Shown here: in pieces, positions 20,299-31,042 of the stretch
Numbering within the stretch: position 1 is the stretch's first letter
Layout of the letters: the number at the start of each line of letters is the position of its first letter
DNA from: Akanthomyces muscarius
Lineage: Eukaryota > Ascomycota > Sordariomycetes > Hypocreales > Cordycipitaceae
Assembly: GCF_028009165.1 (NCBI RefSeq)
Contig: NC_079246.1
Coordinates: 3,658,001-3,722,000 of the forward strand
Length of the DNA: 64,000 bases
Direction: 5' to 3'
Notes under the pieces: generated by a model
What the model saw: the letters and a program-made list of their open reading frames with translations, nothing else
The model's database searches: none
What the model was told of the DNA's origin: nothing
Translations under genes and position numbers: made by a program

Positions 20299-21706
20299 CA
20301 ACACTCTTTTGAAGCCTCTTAATCATGAAATAAATTCCAAATTATTGAGTGTAAAGGTGTTTTTCTTTCTATCTTTATGAATCTCATACAAGCAATAATT
20401 ATGAATAGTAAATACCTCAAAACAATCTTAAAAGTCGGAAGAAGCAGGAGCTGGGCCCAAACTAGCTAGCCATTGCCGATGCGCGGAGAGTTCTCTGGTC
20501 GTTGGGGCTATTGTCTTTACCCTTCTGGCCTACGCAGGAGTCAAGTGTGCAGAACCACCTTCGGCTTTTGTCCGATAGGCACCAATACGCACAGTTGTTA
20601 GCAGAAAGAGAGGAAACCAGCATCTGTGTAGGGTGGGGATGAGCAATCCTGCTGGAAGCTGAAGATGCCTGTCTCGGTGATGCACATGAAATTCCACCAA
20701 AAAAAGAAATTGATCCAATTTGCTAAGACTGCGGTTGTGGCTTCTGTCGACGGACGGTTGTCTCCTCTGCTCTTCTGGTGGGGTAGCCGGTGAGAAATCA
20801 AGTGGGACATAGTTCTCTCGTCTGGGTGGAGGACGAATGAAAGAAGTACAGTCTCCGCAGGCTCCGTCCGAAATAATACCCTTGCTGCTGGTGAGTGATC
20901 AAGTTGGGGCTCCGTGTCAGAAGGGATCTCGATCTGGTAAGGCTCCGAAGACAAGGCCAAGCGCAAGCACAAGTTGGCTGCCAGCACGAATCAGTCCACC
21001 ACCTGCTGGTCCATAAATTGAGGGTCCGCATCTGATTCATCATCAAGTGGGCAGAAAGGCAAGCCGAGGAATAGAAATAGATAAGCTCAGCCCGGATTAG
21101 CTTGGCCTGGAATTCGGTTGAGAATGTCATGATGACACAGTGCCGAAGCTGAATGCCATCCGGCAAGGCCACCGGCTAACAATTGTCTCGCATATGTCGT
21201 CAAACGTCTGTCCCGCGGCGAGCACAGTAAACGAGATCGGTCGAACAGCCACATGCTGTTCTAGCGAAAAACCTGCTACCACAGCTGGCTGCGGACATTA
21301 AAACTGCACCCTATGACGGCATGCCACCGTAGGTACCAAATATATCTTGCTTGGATTGAGGCATCATGATTCAAGATTAAGTATTTGTAAGCTTAGTTTC
21401 CGGTCGTTCGGTCCATCATGGATGGCTATCCAGTGCATGTTACCTGGATTCCGAATTTGTAAGCTTTGTCACGGGTGGCTCCCTAGTAAAGCTTCGGACT
21501 TGACGGATCACGGCAGCAGCATAAATTCACTTCCAATGTCAAAACCACCAGTGTGAGCAACTTGATATGTATACATTTTTCTTGTCCTCTACCATCACCG
21601 TCTCTCCCATCGTCTACAGCTTGTAATCCAGCCCAGAATAAAAGGCAACGAACCAACAACAAACAAAAAGACCCCAACAAAAAAGAATACAGAAGAAACT
21701 GCAAGC
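20299..21706. other. Intergenic region, 1.4 kb
   Basis: No supportable gene. Minus-strand frames 20598-20987 and 20798-21172 overlap in different frames and are rich in low-complexity Ser/Leu/Arg. Immediately upstream of 21707 the strand becomes A/C-rich (aacaacaaacaaaaag), a usual fungal 5' leader. Confidence 0.4.
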
Positions 21707-22747
21707 ATGGCGGTACTGCAGCGAGCCGTTACGATAGTAAAGCCGGGAGTGGCTGCGTTGGTCAACAACCGGCCGATGCCAACTCTGCGTGAAGGCTATT
21801 TGCTGGTCAAGACTGTGGCCGTAGCAGTCAACCCGACCGATTGGAAGCACATTGATCACTTCGTCAAGGAGGCTGGCCCTCTAGTCGGGTGTGACTATGC
21901 CGGAATTGTTGAGCAGGTCGGACCCAACGTCACCAAGCAGTTTGCCAAGGGCGACCGTGTGTGCGGAATGGCACACGGCGGCAATGTGTCTCAGCACGAG
22001 GACGGTACCTTTGCTGAGCACATTGTCGTAAAAGCTGATGTTCAGATGAAAATCCCAGACAATCTGAGCTTCGAAGAGGCAGCCACTCTCGGCGTCGGCC
22101 TCATCACCGTCGGCCAGGGTCTCTACAGGTCTTTGGGCCTTGCGCAGCCGACGAACCCGACCACTGCGGGCGAGACCATCCTGATTTACGGCGGCAGCAC
22201 CGCGACAGGTGCCTTAGGCATTCAATTTGCCAAAGCCTCCGGCTACAGGGTCATCACTACCTGCTCGCCGCACAACATCGAGCAGGTTCGGGCTCTCGGA
22301 GCGGATGCCGTCTTTGACTATCGGGACCCCGAATGCGGCGCCAAGATTCGAGAGTACACCGAAAACCGACTCACTGTTGCCTGGGACACCATTTCCCTTC
22401 CCATTTCGGCCAAAATCTGTGCCGATGCGCTGACGAGCGGTGGTGGTGCCAAGTACTCGTGCCTACTTCAGCACCAGTTTCCTCGATCCGACATCAAGCC
22501 AGACGTTACCTTGGCCTACACTGCCTTTAACGAAGAATTCAACATTATGAATAAAACAATCCCCATCCTGCCGGGCGATTTCGAATTCATAAAAAAATTT
22601 ATCGACATCAGCAGAGAGCTGCTACAGACTGGCAAGGTCAAGGTCCACACGCCGCGTGTGGAAAGGGGCCTCGACAAGGTCTTGGAAGGTCTTCAGTTGC
22701 TCAGAGAGAACAAAATCAGTGGCGAGAAGCTTGTTTACATTGTATAA
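21707..22747 (+). CDS. Zinc-binding-dehydrogenase family enoyl reductase (LovC/ToxD-like, 346 aa)
   Basis: Single exon, 346 aa. It shows the medium-chain dehydrogenase pattern: N-terminal GroES-like fold with VAVAVNPTDWKHID (38-51) and VGCDYAGIVEQVG (60-72), then the NADPH-binding GGSTATGALGIQFAK (162-176). The zinc ligands of alcohol dehydrogenases are absent, as in trans-acting enoyl reductases (LovC) and ToxD-like proteins. Such enzymes reduce enoyl intermediates, sometimes as partners of a reducing polyketide synthase that lacks its own working ER domain. No synthase is visible in this window, so a stand-alone quinone or enone reductase is equally possible. Confidence 0.9.
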   Translation: MAVLQRAVTIVKPGVAALVNNRPMPTLREGYLLVKTVAVAVNPTDWKHIDHFVKEAGPLVGCDYAGIVEQVGPNVTKQFAKGDRVCGMAHGGNVSQHEDGTFAEHIVVKADVQMKIPDNLSFEEAATLGVGLITVGQGLYRSLGLAQPTNPTTAGETILIYGGSTATGALGIQFAKASGYRVITTCSPHNIEQVRALGADAVFDYRDPECGAKIREYTENRLTVAWDTISLPISAKICADALTSGGGAKYSCLLQHQFPRSDIKPDVTLAYTAFNEEFNIMNKTIPILPGDFEFIKKFIDISRELLQTGKVKVHTPRVERGLDKVLEGLQLLRENKISGEKLVYIV

Positions 22748-23830
22748 TGTTTTTTCAACCTCCTTCGGTCTGATTGGATATTGACTTCTCTGCCATCACA
22801 TCGTTCTTCCTTTTAGACTCGCCGCGAGTGGTTCACCATTCAGAGTAGCATTTTCGGTTGACATTTAACTAGTCATAAATTGCATAAATTGAGCTACTGC
22901 CTATTGTCAATTCCTCATTGCTGGGTTCCCATATATGTCATTTTGAAAAAAGTACAATCAAATTTGCCTGTGTCCCCCCACAACGTGGCAGGCTTTCGTG
23001 TCCCAAGGCGAAACATGATGACTACTTGCAAACCAGGTGCGCCTCGTCTCAGCCGATCTGCCAATTCTAAACCACACTAAACGAATCCTTCTATCCGCAT
23101 TTAACCAATTCATTCGATTGCGATCTTTGCGCGGTAATTGCAGCCTCTGTGCGGTTGTTACAGCCCTCTGCGGCCTTTGCGGCCTTTGCGGCCTTTGCGG
23201 CCTTTGCGGTCTTTGCGGCGATTGCTGCTGTCATGCTGGCAACATACCGCGCGCGTCGGGCCAAAGTAGCTGTAGAATACTTTTCAATATCGTGTCACAA
23301 AAAAGTTCTTACTTCTGTTTCGGGGCAAAAGCTCTCGTCATTTGGCAAAGTGCCAGAAATCGTCGATCGTGGACCGACGGCGAGAGGAGACAACACCCAA
23401 ATATTCTGCTTCCTTGCATGCTGCCATCAAAATGATTCATGGCTCTTCGCCGAATTTCATATGGGGCAATACTCACTCAATTCTTTTCCCCTGCACCTGC
23501 TTGGGGGATTGTCTGCCTGAGAATTACCGCAATGATTCCTCATGATAGCTTGGTGGAGCAACAAATGTCCACAATCTATCCAGAGTTGTGCATCCAGGAG
23601 ATTTTAACTAAAGCCGCGGCTTGCTTTTTGCTGGACAATTGAGTTGATTGTTAAGCTTTCATTAGTTGCATGATGTAGTCAAATTCTCGTGTTTGTTAGC
23701 CGAGCTGTCGGCAGCCGCTACTGGCTGCGTTGTATTAAATAGATGGCATTTGCTTCCCTGGTTGGTTATGAATACCAATCACATCTATCACTTTCGCTGC
23801 CACTCTCACAACCAGATCTACCCAGCAATT
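22748..23830. other. Intergenic region with minisatellite
   Basis: 1.1 kb without a supportable gene. It contains a 9-bp tandem repeat at 23170-23220 (listed separately). The frames crossing that repeat (CGLC-type and AAFAAF-type) are repeat artefacts rather than genes. Confidence 0.4.
23170..23220. repeat. 9-bp tandem repeat (cggcctttg unit, about 5.5 copies)
   Basis: Near-perfect tandem copies of a 9-bp unit, with one c-to-t change in the fifth copy; degenerate copies precede it from about 23125. No gene overlaps. Confidence 0.8.
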
Positions 23831-24835
23831 ATGTTCAGCGGTTGGTCTACTGCTCTGTGGGCACTCGTCACTCTATGCGGAGCATCACCGCTTGCGAGCC
23901 CCCCGAACACGCTGTCAAATACCAGAACTTTGACTCACATTGTGCATCAGTTTGATAATGGTACCTGGGTCGAGAATATTGCGTCGAGGGCCAACGGAAA
24001 GTTGCTCGTCACGCTTCTTGACAGGCCAGAGCTATATGAAATCGATCCGCGCAACCCCAACGCAACACGCCTCGTACACAACTTCTCTGGCTATACCAGT
24101 TTATTCGGCGTTTCTGAAACCTCCCAAGATGTCTTTGCAGTGGCTGCTGGCAATTTTTCATCAGCTGAAGGACCTGTCGCAGGCTCTTTCGCGATCTGGA
24201 GAGTCGCTCTGGATAGGCAGGGAGAAGTCGAGGTTCTCAAGGTTACCGACATACCTGACGCCGTATTCCTCAACGGAATGACGTCCCTCCCAGCGCCATC
24301 AGTTGATATTCTCGTCGGCGACAGCACGCACGGGGTAGTTTATCGAGTTGACATAGCCACTGGGCAGTACTCTGTCGCGCTGCGGGACGAGACATTTCTG
24401 CCGCCGCACAACGCCAGCCTGCCTATTGGTATCAATGGCATCAGGATACACGACCAGCACTTGTATTACTCGAATACGTTTCGGCAGCTTTTTGGACGCA
24501 TTCCTCTCAACACCTCCACCGGGGCTGCTTTGGGTCCATACGAAGTCATAGGCACGGATTTCAAGATTGATGATTTCGCCATTGATGAGCGAAATAGTAC
24601 ATACGCGGCCGCTGGTTTCGTTAATGAAGTTTTCAAAATTACTCAACGTGGCAAAACCAGGCTAGTTGTCGGAAAGACGGATTCCTCGTCGGTATTAGGG
24701 GCTACCTCCGCGGCTTTGGGGAGGACTTGGCTAGACAAAGATGTGCTGTACATTACAACATCAGGGGGGCAAGCATCTGTCTTGGATGGGGTATCTATTG
24801 AAGGAGGAAAGGTTGTTGCCTTATTTTTAAATTAG
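23831..24835 (+). CDS. Secreted SMP-30/gluconolactonase-like beta-propeller protein (334 aa)
   Basis: Single exon; the start at 23831 gives a clean signal peptide (WSTALWALVTLCGASPLA). The mature part has repeated blade patterns (RANGKLLVTLLDRPELYEID, GVSETSQDVFAVAAGNF, SVDILVGDSTHGVVYRVD, HLYYSNT) and an FLNGMTSLP segment usual for six-bladed SMP-30-like propellers. Many N-glycosylation sequons (NGT, NAT, NFS, NAS, NTS, NST) support entry into the secretory pathway. The fold is known both from lactonases and from fungal hetero-Diels-Alderases of tropolone-sesquiterpenoid pathways (EupF/AsR5 type). I cannot separate these by eye. It is flanked by an enoyl reductase and an EthD-like gene on the same strand. 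Confidence 0.8.
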   Translation: MFSGWSTALWALVTLCGASPLASPPNTLSNTRTLTHIVHQFDNGTWVENIASRANGKLLVTLLDRPELYEIDPRNPNATRLVHNFSGYTSLFGVSETSQDVFAVAAGNFSSAEGPVAGSFAIWRVALDRQGEVEVLKVTDIPDAVFLNGMTSLPAPSVDILVGDSTHGVVYRVDIATGQYSVALRDETFLPPHNASLPIGINGIRIHDQHLYYSNTFRQLFGRIPLNTSTGAALGPYEVIGTDFKIDDFAIDERNSTYAAAGFVNEVFKITQRGKTRLVVGKTDSSSVLGATSAALGRTWLDKDVLYITTSGGQASVLDGVSIEGGKVVALFLN

Positions 24836-25343
24836 TAACTTCATAGACCCAAACTCTAGTTGGAAATTGAACCTGGAATAGCCACCTAACGTGTCGTGCC
24901 CTATCCTTTGAGTCTTACAACTGTTTCTGAGTAATGAAATAATATTTATTATGACCCGTCGTCATGAAGAAGGTTCCTTGTAGGTCTAGTTAAGAAGTAT
25001 GTTGCTGACTGTTAGCAAGGACTGGCTCGAAAGAAGACTCTTGGATATCAATACCAATTCGCACCTAGGATGAGAACATGACGCCAAGCTAGTACTGGGT
25101 ATAAAAGTGTTGTGAAGTGAGCGGAGAGGTAGGTACCATGTTGTAAGTGGACAGTCCCTGCAGGTTCTGGCCTTGAGAAGGAATTGTCAGCTGCTGGACA
25201 ATTGAAATAGAGCAGAGTGGATATATATTTGCCTCGGCAACGGCGCTGAGCTAGTCTCGCCGGCCTATATAGCTAGTGGCGTTCCCTACATTCTACGGCG
25301 GGCGTGCGTGATTCTACTTCTCGGTTCCCAATTCCCGGTTTCC
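24836..25343. other. Intergenic / promoter region
   Basis: Spacer of about 500 bases before the EthD-like gene. AT-rich at 24930-24960 (likely 3' end of the propeller gene) with TATA-like elements at 25220-25230 and 25266-25272. Confidence 0.4.
25266..25272 (+). promoter_or_regulatory. TATA-like element
   Basis: tatatag about 78 bases upstream of the EthD-like start codon, in the usual distance range for a fungal TATA box. Confidence 0.4.
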
Positions 25344-26076
25344 ATGCTACCAAGAATGTCCACTGTACACGAATCCGGTATCCTACTGGTTCTCTCCCGA
25401 ATCAAAGACACGGCTCCTCTCTCTTCCGATATATACAATGACTGGTATAATCTCATTCACATCCCAGAGATTCTCAACACTGGCGGCATCTCTGATGCTG
25501 CAAGGTATTGGGCAGATGGGGACAAGCACGAAGAGTATCCATACTTGGCATTATACCAGGTGCCGAGTATGAGTTTTCTCGACAGCAAAGATTTCGAATC
25601 AATTACCGTCCATCACGAGATGCTTCCCGGCCCGACCAATAGCATTCTCGATGTGGCCAGTTTCGACTTTCGGCGATACATACGTGTACATAAATTTGCC
25701 AATGGCAATCACCTGCGCCAAGCTAGTAAGGAACCAACCATGCAACTGCAACTGTTGAAATAAGGCTGACTCCGTACAAGCTGGTCTAGACATTTGTTTA
25801 ATGTCCCTCACGTTCGACTTGCCGCAAGAGCAAGACGATGCACAGGCTTGGCTGCCTAAAAATATCGTGGACCCAGTGGCCGCTTCCACTGACCAGCTGA
25901 ACGCACAAGTGTATGTGCGGTGGCGCTCGATCTCCGGCAGATACAACTTGTCATCGAGTACAGAGCACGAAATAGCAGAGTACCTAGTCTTGTATTGGGG
26001 CCCTAGGAAACTGGCAAACGCTATCCGCCGCCATGCGCCCGCTGATGCGGTCATGTCCATCTACATAAAGCTATAA
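25344..26076 (+). CDS. EthD-like dimeric alpha/beta-barrel protein (225 aa)
   Basis: Two exons, 25344-25725 and 25781-26076, with a 55-nt intron (gtaagg, ggctgac branch, tacaag). The N-terminal domain reads GILLVLSRIKD...DIYNDWYNLIHIPEIL..GGISDAARYW, the ferredoxin-like EthD/ABM pattern, then YLALYQVPSMSFLDSKDF. The second domain (WRSISGRYNLSSSTEHEIA, YLVLYWGPRKL) is probably another copy of the fold. Homologues in fungi are often found in secondary-metabolite loci, as cyclases or decarboxylases, or have no known activity. The ATG at 25356 is an alternative start four codons downstream. No signal peptide. Confidence 0.78.
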
Positions 26077-26976
26077 TTTGTCGGCCAGAGACCTTCATCA
26101 CGCACAGAGCTGCGAGGAAGGCAATATAAAATCTTTATTATGAAATCTCTATAACTATACATATATTTATTACTGAGTTGTATTTCTAATGATAAACCCT
26201 TCTCTTAATAGGCCGCACTTGCTTGTGGCATGCTTAGTAAGAACATTCTTTCAGCTTCAACTCAAAGCTAGACGGAAATGCAGCAAAGAAGTACTCATAA
26301 AACGTGGGTACTGTTCAAAGCCGCCCATGATGGCGCTTTGTATGAATGCCGCAATCCGGGTGCGCACGAACAAGCACAGTGCTCCCTGACTCAGTCGGCC
26401 TGAGCATCAAGAAGGGAATTCTTAAAGCTCTGGTGTGGGTGTGCATAAAAGTAGGCATCGCAATTACTTCGATTATAGAATGTCTGCGAGACTAATTTAA
26501 GAGGCTTCAGTAAGGTGCTGTTGAATACACTGAAGCATGACATTGAACTAAAATAAAATGAAATCCAGTGCTGTTATTTAGTTGCTGCAAAAACGACGCA
26601 GCGGTCCCGGGTAACCTACGCAATAGACTTGGCTAACGCTGTCTCAACCTCGAGAGCTGACGCAGCGAGAGGAAAGCTATCGCATATAAAAAAGTTCATC
26701 AAAGGATCGTTACATTTTAAAAAAAGACACTGAATCGTAGCAACGCCTAAGAAGCCTTACGACTTGGTAATTGCCGTGTCGTCCCAAAGAGGAAACTCCG
26801 CCTCTTTGTATCAGCCTCACTCCTCACGACGGGGTGCGAACTTGTCGTATTGGACGCATTCGCGAGCCAGTCGCGCAGGCCTGCCACCTATAAAAGGCCC
26901 CAATAGTCTGCGAATAGTAACTACGAAGCAGATCCCGATAACCAGCTTCATTGTGCAGACAGCAGATCAGCTCACC
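26077..26976. other. Intergenic / promoter region
   Basis: 900 bases holding the AT-rich 3' end of the EthD-like gene (26130-26180) and the promoter of the nitrilase-family gene. An open frame continues upstream of the chosen nitrilase start to 26764, but it has no family similarity and contains the TATA box. Confidence 0.4.
26889..26896 (+). promoter_or_regulatory. TATA box of the nitrilase-family gene
   Basis: tataaaag, a consensus TATA box, 81 bases upstream of the ATG at 26977. Its presence inside the upstream open frame argues for the internal start. Confidence 0.6.
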
Positions 26977-27936
26977 ATGACGACCGCGAAAATGACAGAC
27001 CTCCGCATTGCCACCGTGCAGTTTGAGAATATATCCGCCGACAAAACTGCCAACCTCGCCACCATCCAGCGCTTCGCCGCCGCTGCCGCCACACAAGCAT
27101 GCCATGTCGTCGCTTTCCACGAGTGCTGCATCCCGGGTTACACGTTTGCGTCGCGCCTCTCCCGGGCGGAGCTCTATGCCGTCGCCGAAGCCGTCCCCTC
27201 TGGCGCCAGCACCCAAGCTCTGATCGGCATTGCCAGGAAGGAGAACATTGTGATCCTCGCGGGTCTGTACGAGCGCGATGAAGAAAATCAAGAGATTTAC
27301 AATACATATGTCTGTGTCTCTGGCGACGGGCTCCTGGCAAGTTTCCGGAAACTGCATCCATTCATCAGCGCGCACCTGAGTGTCGGGAATGAGCTCGTCG
27401 TTTTTGACTTGTTGGGCTGGAAAGCGGGTATTCTGATCTGCTACGATAACAATGTTGTCGAAAATGTCCGCGCGACGGCTCTGTCTGGCGCGGAGATTTT
27501 ATTCGCGCCGCACGTTACCATGTGCACGCCGTCGACGCGCCCCGGCGCCGGATTTGTCGATGCGTCGCTGTGGGCGAAACGCCACGAGGATCCGACGACG
27601 CTCCGCGCGGAATTTGACGGATTAAAAGGCCGCGCGTGGCTGATGAAGTGGCTCCCCGCCCGGGCTTACGATAATGGCATCTATGTCGTGTTTAGCAACC
27701 CAATTGGCATGGACGACGATCAGCTGAAAAACGGGTGCAGTATGGTGCTAGATCCTTTCGGCGATGTGTTGGCCGAGTGTCAAAAGTTGGATGAGGACAT
27801 GGCCGTGGCGCTGTGCACGAGGGACAAGTTGCAAGAGGCTGGTGGCTTTCGATACCGCAAGGCGAGACGGCCAGAGGTCTACGGAGACGTCATTGGGCAG
27901 GAGAATGATTCGCAACTCAAGGTTGCCTGGATGTAG
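26977..27936 (+). CDS. Carbon-nitrogen hydrolase (nitrilase superfamily, 319 aa)
   Basis: Single exon. The Glu-Lys-Cys catalytic triad is visible: Glu49 in AFHECC, Lys125 in SFRKLHPF and Cys155 in ICYDNN. The alpha-beta-beta-alpha sandwich pattern and the length of about 320 residues fit the superfamily. Members hydrolyse nitriles, amides or N-carbamoyl compounds; the residues around Cys (GILICYDNNV) fit the amidase/carbamoylase branches better than true nitrilases (C-W-E), which is inference. The gene is GC-rich with strong codon bias. Its 3' end faces the MFS transporter gene about 70 bases away. Confidence 0.9.
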   Translation: MTTAKMTDLRIATVQFENISADKTANLATIQRFAAAAATQACHVVAFHECCIPGYTFASRLSRAELYAVAEAVPSGASTQALIGIARKENIVILAGLYERDEENQEIYNTYVCVSGDGLLASFRKLHPFISAHLSVGNELVVFDLLGWKAGILICYDNNVVENVRATALSGAEILFAPHVTMCTPSTRPGAGFVDASLWAKRHEDPTTLRAEFDGLKGRAWLMKWLPARAYDNGIYVVFSNPIGMDDDQLKNGCSMVLDPFGDVLAECQKLDEDMAVALCTRDKLQEAGGFRYRKARRPEVYGDVIGQENDSQLKVAWM

Positions 27937-28007
27937 ATGGAGTAGATGAGATAGAAACAGAAACTTTGATTTATGTGGTATATACACCCATTTAATGCCT
28001 ATCGTTA

Positions 28008-29882
28008 TCATGCGTGATTGGGCGTGTTGTGCGACCCAAAGTACTTGTCCAACTCGCTCTCCAGCTCGCTGCCCTCAATGTGGCGCATCTCCTTGGCGCG
28101 CTGCACCGGGTTTACCTTGTCCACGTAGGCGCTTGCAAAAATGACATCGAGCTCCTCGAGGCTGCGGCCCTTGGGCTCAGGAAAGAAGAAGTATACGACG
28201 GGAATAATGGCGGCGTTGAAGACGGCAAACATGATGTAGGTTTGGTACCCGAGATTGGCAAAAGCCGGTGGCGTGATCATGACAATCAGGAAGTTGGACA
28301 GCCAGTTGGAGCAGGTAGACAGCGCGTTCGCCTGGATGCGAATGCGGAGGTTCGTGATTTCGGCGGGGTACAGCCAAGTCATGCCAAGCCAGCCTAGGCA
28401 GGTTAGTTGGGGCCCGGACGGACGGGAATGATATAGACTTACCTATGGCGAAGAAGGTGTTGAAGACAAAGAGGAACACCGTAGCGGTCACTCCGTATGT
28501 GGTGTTGAGCTTGGGTGCACCATTGGGAAGCGTCGTTCCGGTAGACACGGTGCCAGCAAGGACGGCCATAGACGCCATCATGCCAAAAGCACCAAACAGC
28601 ATCAGGGTACGACGACCGGTTCTCTCAATCAGCGGCAGGGCAACCAACGAGGCCAAAAAGTACTCGGTGCCGTTGGCAGCGGCCAACAGTCGGGACATTT
28701 CAGAGCTGAAACCGAGAGAGTTCTCAAACAAAAACGTGGCGTAGTAGGTAATGAGATTGATGCCGCAAATCTGCTGGCCAAATTGGGCCGCGACACCAAT
28801 GAGCGTGCGGCGTAGATTCTGCGACGGACCGCCAGTCAGAAGCTCTTTGTTGCTGAACTTTCCCTGCGCACCTTGAGCCTCGATGCCATCAACAATATTT
28901 TGTATCTCCTGCTGAGTCTCTTCGTGATCGACTGGTTTACCGAGCAGACGCGCAGTGACTGCAGCGGCTTCGTCCATTCGTCCGTGCATGGCCAGCCAGC
29001 GAGGCGATTCGGGTAGATACATGAGACCCCACATGACGATGAGAGTAAAAAAGCTCTGGAAGGCAATAGGGAAGCGCCAGCGAATGGAGCCTTCCAGGAA
29101 GTAGAAGCCAAAGTCAACCCAGTATGCAATCATGATGCCGCCCGAGATGAGGGCACCAGACAGCATGATGAGGAAGCCACGCTTGTGAGGGCGGGCGCAT
29201 TCGGATTGCCAAGTTGGGATTGCTGCGAAAATTAGATATGAGACGGAGAAAGACATCCTGGTTACTCACTGGAAGTCACCATGCCGTTGCCAATGCCGCC
29301 GACAATGCGACCGGCGACAAAGAGGCCGTACTCAAAGCACGCAGCCTGCATGGCGGTGCCGATAATCATAATGAGACTGCCCCAGAATGTCGAGGACTTG
29401 CGGCCCCAAGATTCACCGTAAAAGAAAACCAAGACCGCGCCAAGGAAGCACCCGATTTGGTAGATGGCCACACCAGCGGCCTGTGTATTGGCGGACCCGG
29501 TACACATGTCGGGGTTGGGGATCGTCGCGGCGTCGTCGAGCCAGCAGATGGGGTTGGCTTGTTCGCGTGGCGTCATGAGAGGTAGGTTCTTCTGGAAGTC
29601 ATCCAGCGTCAAGAGCGCACTCAGTACGCCCTGATCGTATCCGAACATTAGGAAGCCACATGATGCAATAATGCCGATACAGTTGTTCAGCAGTCTGCCC
29701 TCGAGGAGCTTGCCACGAATCGTCCATTCAGGCAAGGAAAACTTGTCCATGAAGCTGCTGCTTGGTTTCTTCTTTTCGCTGGCTTTTTCCTTGTGCGTAG
29801 GGCTGGCGGCGGGATGTTGAGTTAGACTGTTGCTGGCATTGCCAGAGTCGGCCGACTGCTCGCGCTTTTCCGTGTCCGCCAT
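28008..29882 (-). CDS. MFS sugar-porter family transporter (592 aa)
   Basis: Three exons on the minus strand: 29882-29270, 29222-28443, 28393-28008, with introns of 47 and 49 nt. The N-terminal ~55 residues are hydrophilic (Lys/Ser-rich), followed by the first membrane helix at NCIGIIASCGFLMFGYDQGVLS. Sugar-porter signatures are FGYDQG, VAGRIVGGIGNG, PESPRWL, GRRTLMLFGA and PEPKGRSLEELD, and about 12 membrane spans can be counted. It should move a hexose or related polyol/lactone across the plasma membrane, probably with protons. The PETKG box reads PEPKG here. Convergent with the nitrilase-family gene. Confidence 0.92.
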
Positions 29883-31042
29883 GGTGAAGTCGAGCCGAAT
29901 GAGAATGCGATTCGGAGGAAAGAGAGGTTGAGAGACCCAGTAAGATCGATCTGGGGATTATGGACATTTTGTATTCGCCCATGATACTGTACTTCATTGT
30001 AGAAGCCGCCAAGATGTACTTGTGGAGGAAAGCGGGTTGATTTCAGTCTTGGCTGAGGTCACGAAAACCTCTGTGCTAGAGCACGACCCACGAGTTGTTG
30101 AAGCGTGCGCCAGTAATCTTATTGGAATATACAATGGCCCATAATTAGAAGCGGGAAAGGGGTTTTTTTGGTAGCAGTCTGGGTCCGGTGTGCTGGCAGG
30201 CTGTCCACGGACAGCATGCACAATGAGCCTGACAGCAAAAATTCGTGTTGACGGCACAGTAGCAAATGACGCAGTCAACGGCTGTGTCTCTAGATAGCAC
30301 CACTTATCTTGCCGTCCTAGCCGTATCTCAATATCAAATTCATTCCCATGTAAATGCCTATCTTAGCGGCGTCCGTTCTCAAATGCCTCTTGTCCAGAGT
30401 TGGCCGACCTGGCTCAATCAGGCAACGAGCTGGCGCCCGTACCGCATATAGATTGTGAGCACCAGAACAAATCTTGGCGCCATCATCGACGGAATACCAT
30501 AGATGGAAAGCCGGGATCGAAGAGGCGTTTTGGCGCGTGTGGCAGCCAGCCTGCTGGTTGGTTGCGATTCAAAATCAGCGATTGGCCTTGCCAGGGTCCA
30601 TATTAATGACGTCGTGAAAAAGGCTGGCCTCGTGCGAGGCGTTTTAAGGTTAACTTGTTGACTTGGCCTTGCACGCACTTATTGATTTTGTGTGGACCAG
30701 GCAATTAGAAAAATTCGTACTGTGCAGGCATGTTATGCTGCGCGACTTGGCTGCCAAGATTACTTGCCTTTTCACTATGTTGCCAAGTAGTAACTGATTC
30801 GTGTAGCGTGTCGTGGATCTCTAGCACGTCTTGCCCATGAACCGAACAAAAAAGCTGTGGGTCTGCCGTTTCTGACGGGAGGTGCAAACCCGTTTTCTGT
30901 AGCCAATTCGTATCTGGCGAACAGTTGGGGTGAAATTTCTGGTTCTTTTGGGGCAAACCGATGCTTCTTCCAGCCATAAGGACTGCGGTGTTGATAGGCC
31001 TGGCAATAATCCCTGAGCGCATTATCGGCGGGTTTTGATAAG
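29883..31042. other. Intergenic region, 1.2 kb
   Basis: Upstream region of the MFS gene and downstream region of the multicopper oxidase gene. Short frames (30400-30606, 30705-31056) show no family features. No RNA gene seen. Confidence 0.35.

Noticed and set aside
23037..23435. CGLC-repeat frame considered as a metallothionein-like protein
   Set aside because: The Cys pattern arises only from the 9-bp minisatellite; other frames across it are equally open.
26824..27375. 183-codon minus-strand frame opposite the nitrilase-family gene
   Set aside because: Antisense shadow of a GC-rich coding exon; Gly/Asp-rich with no family pattern.
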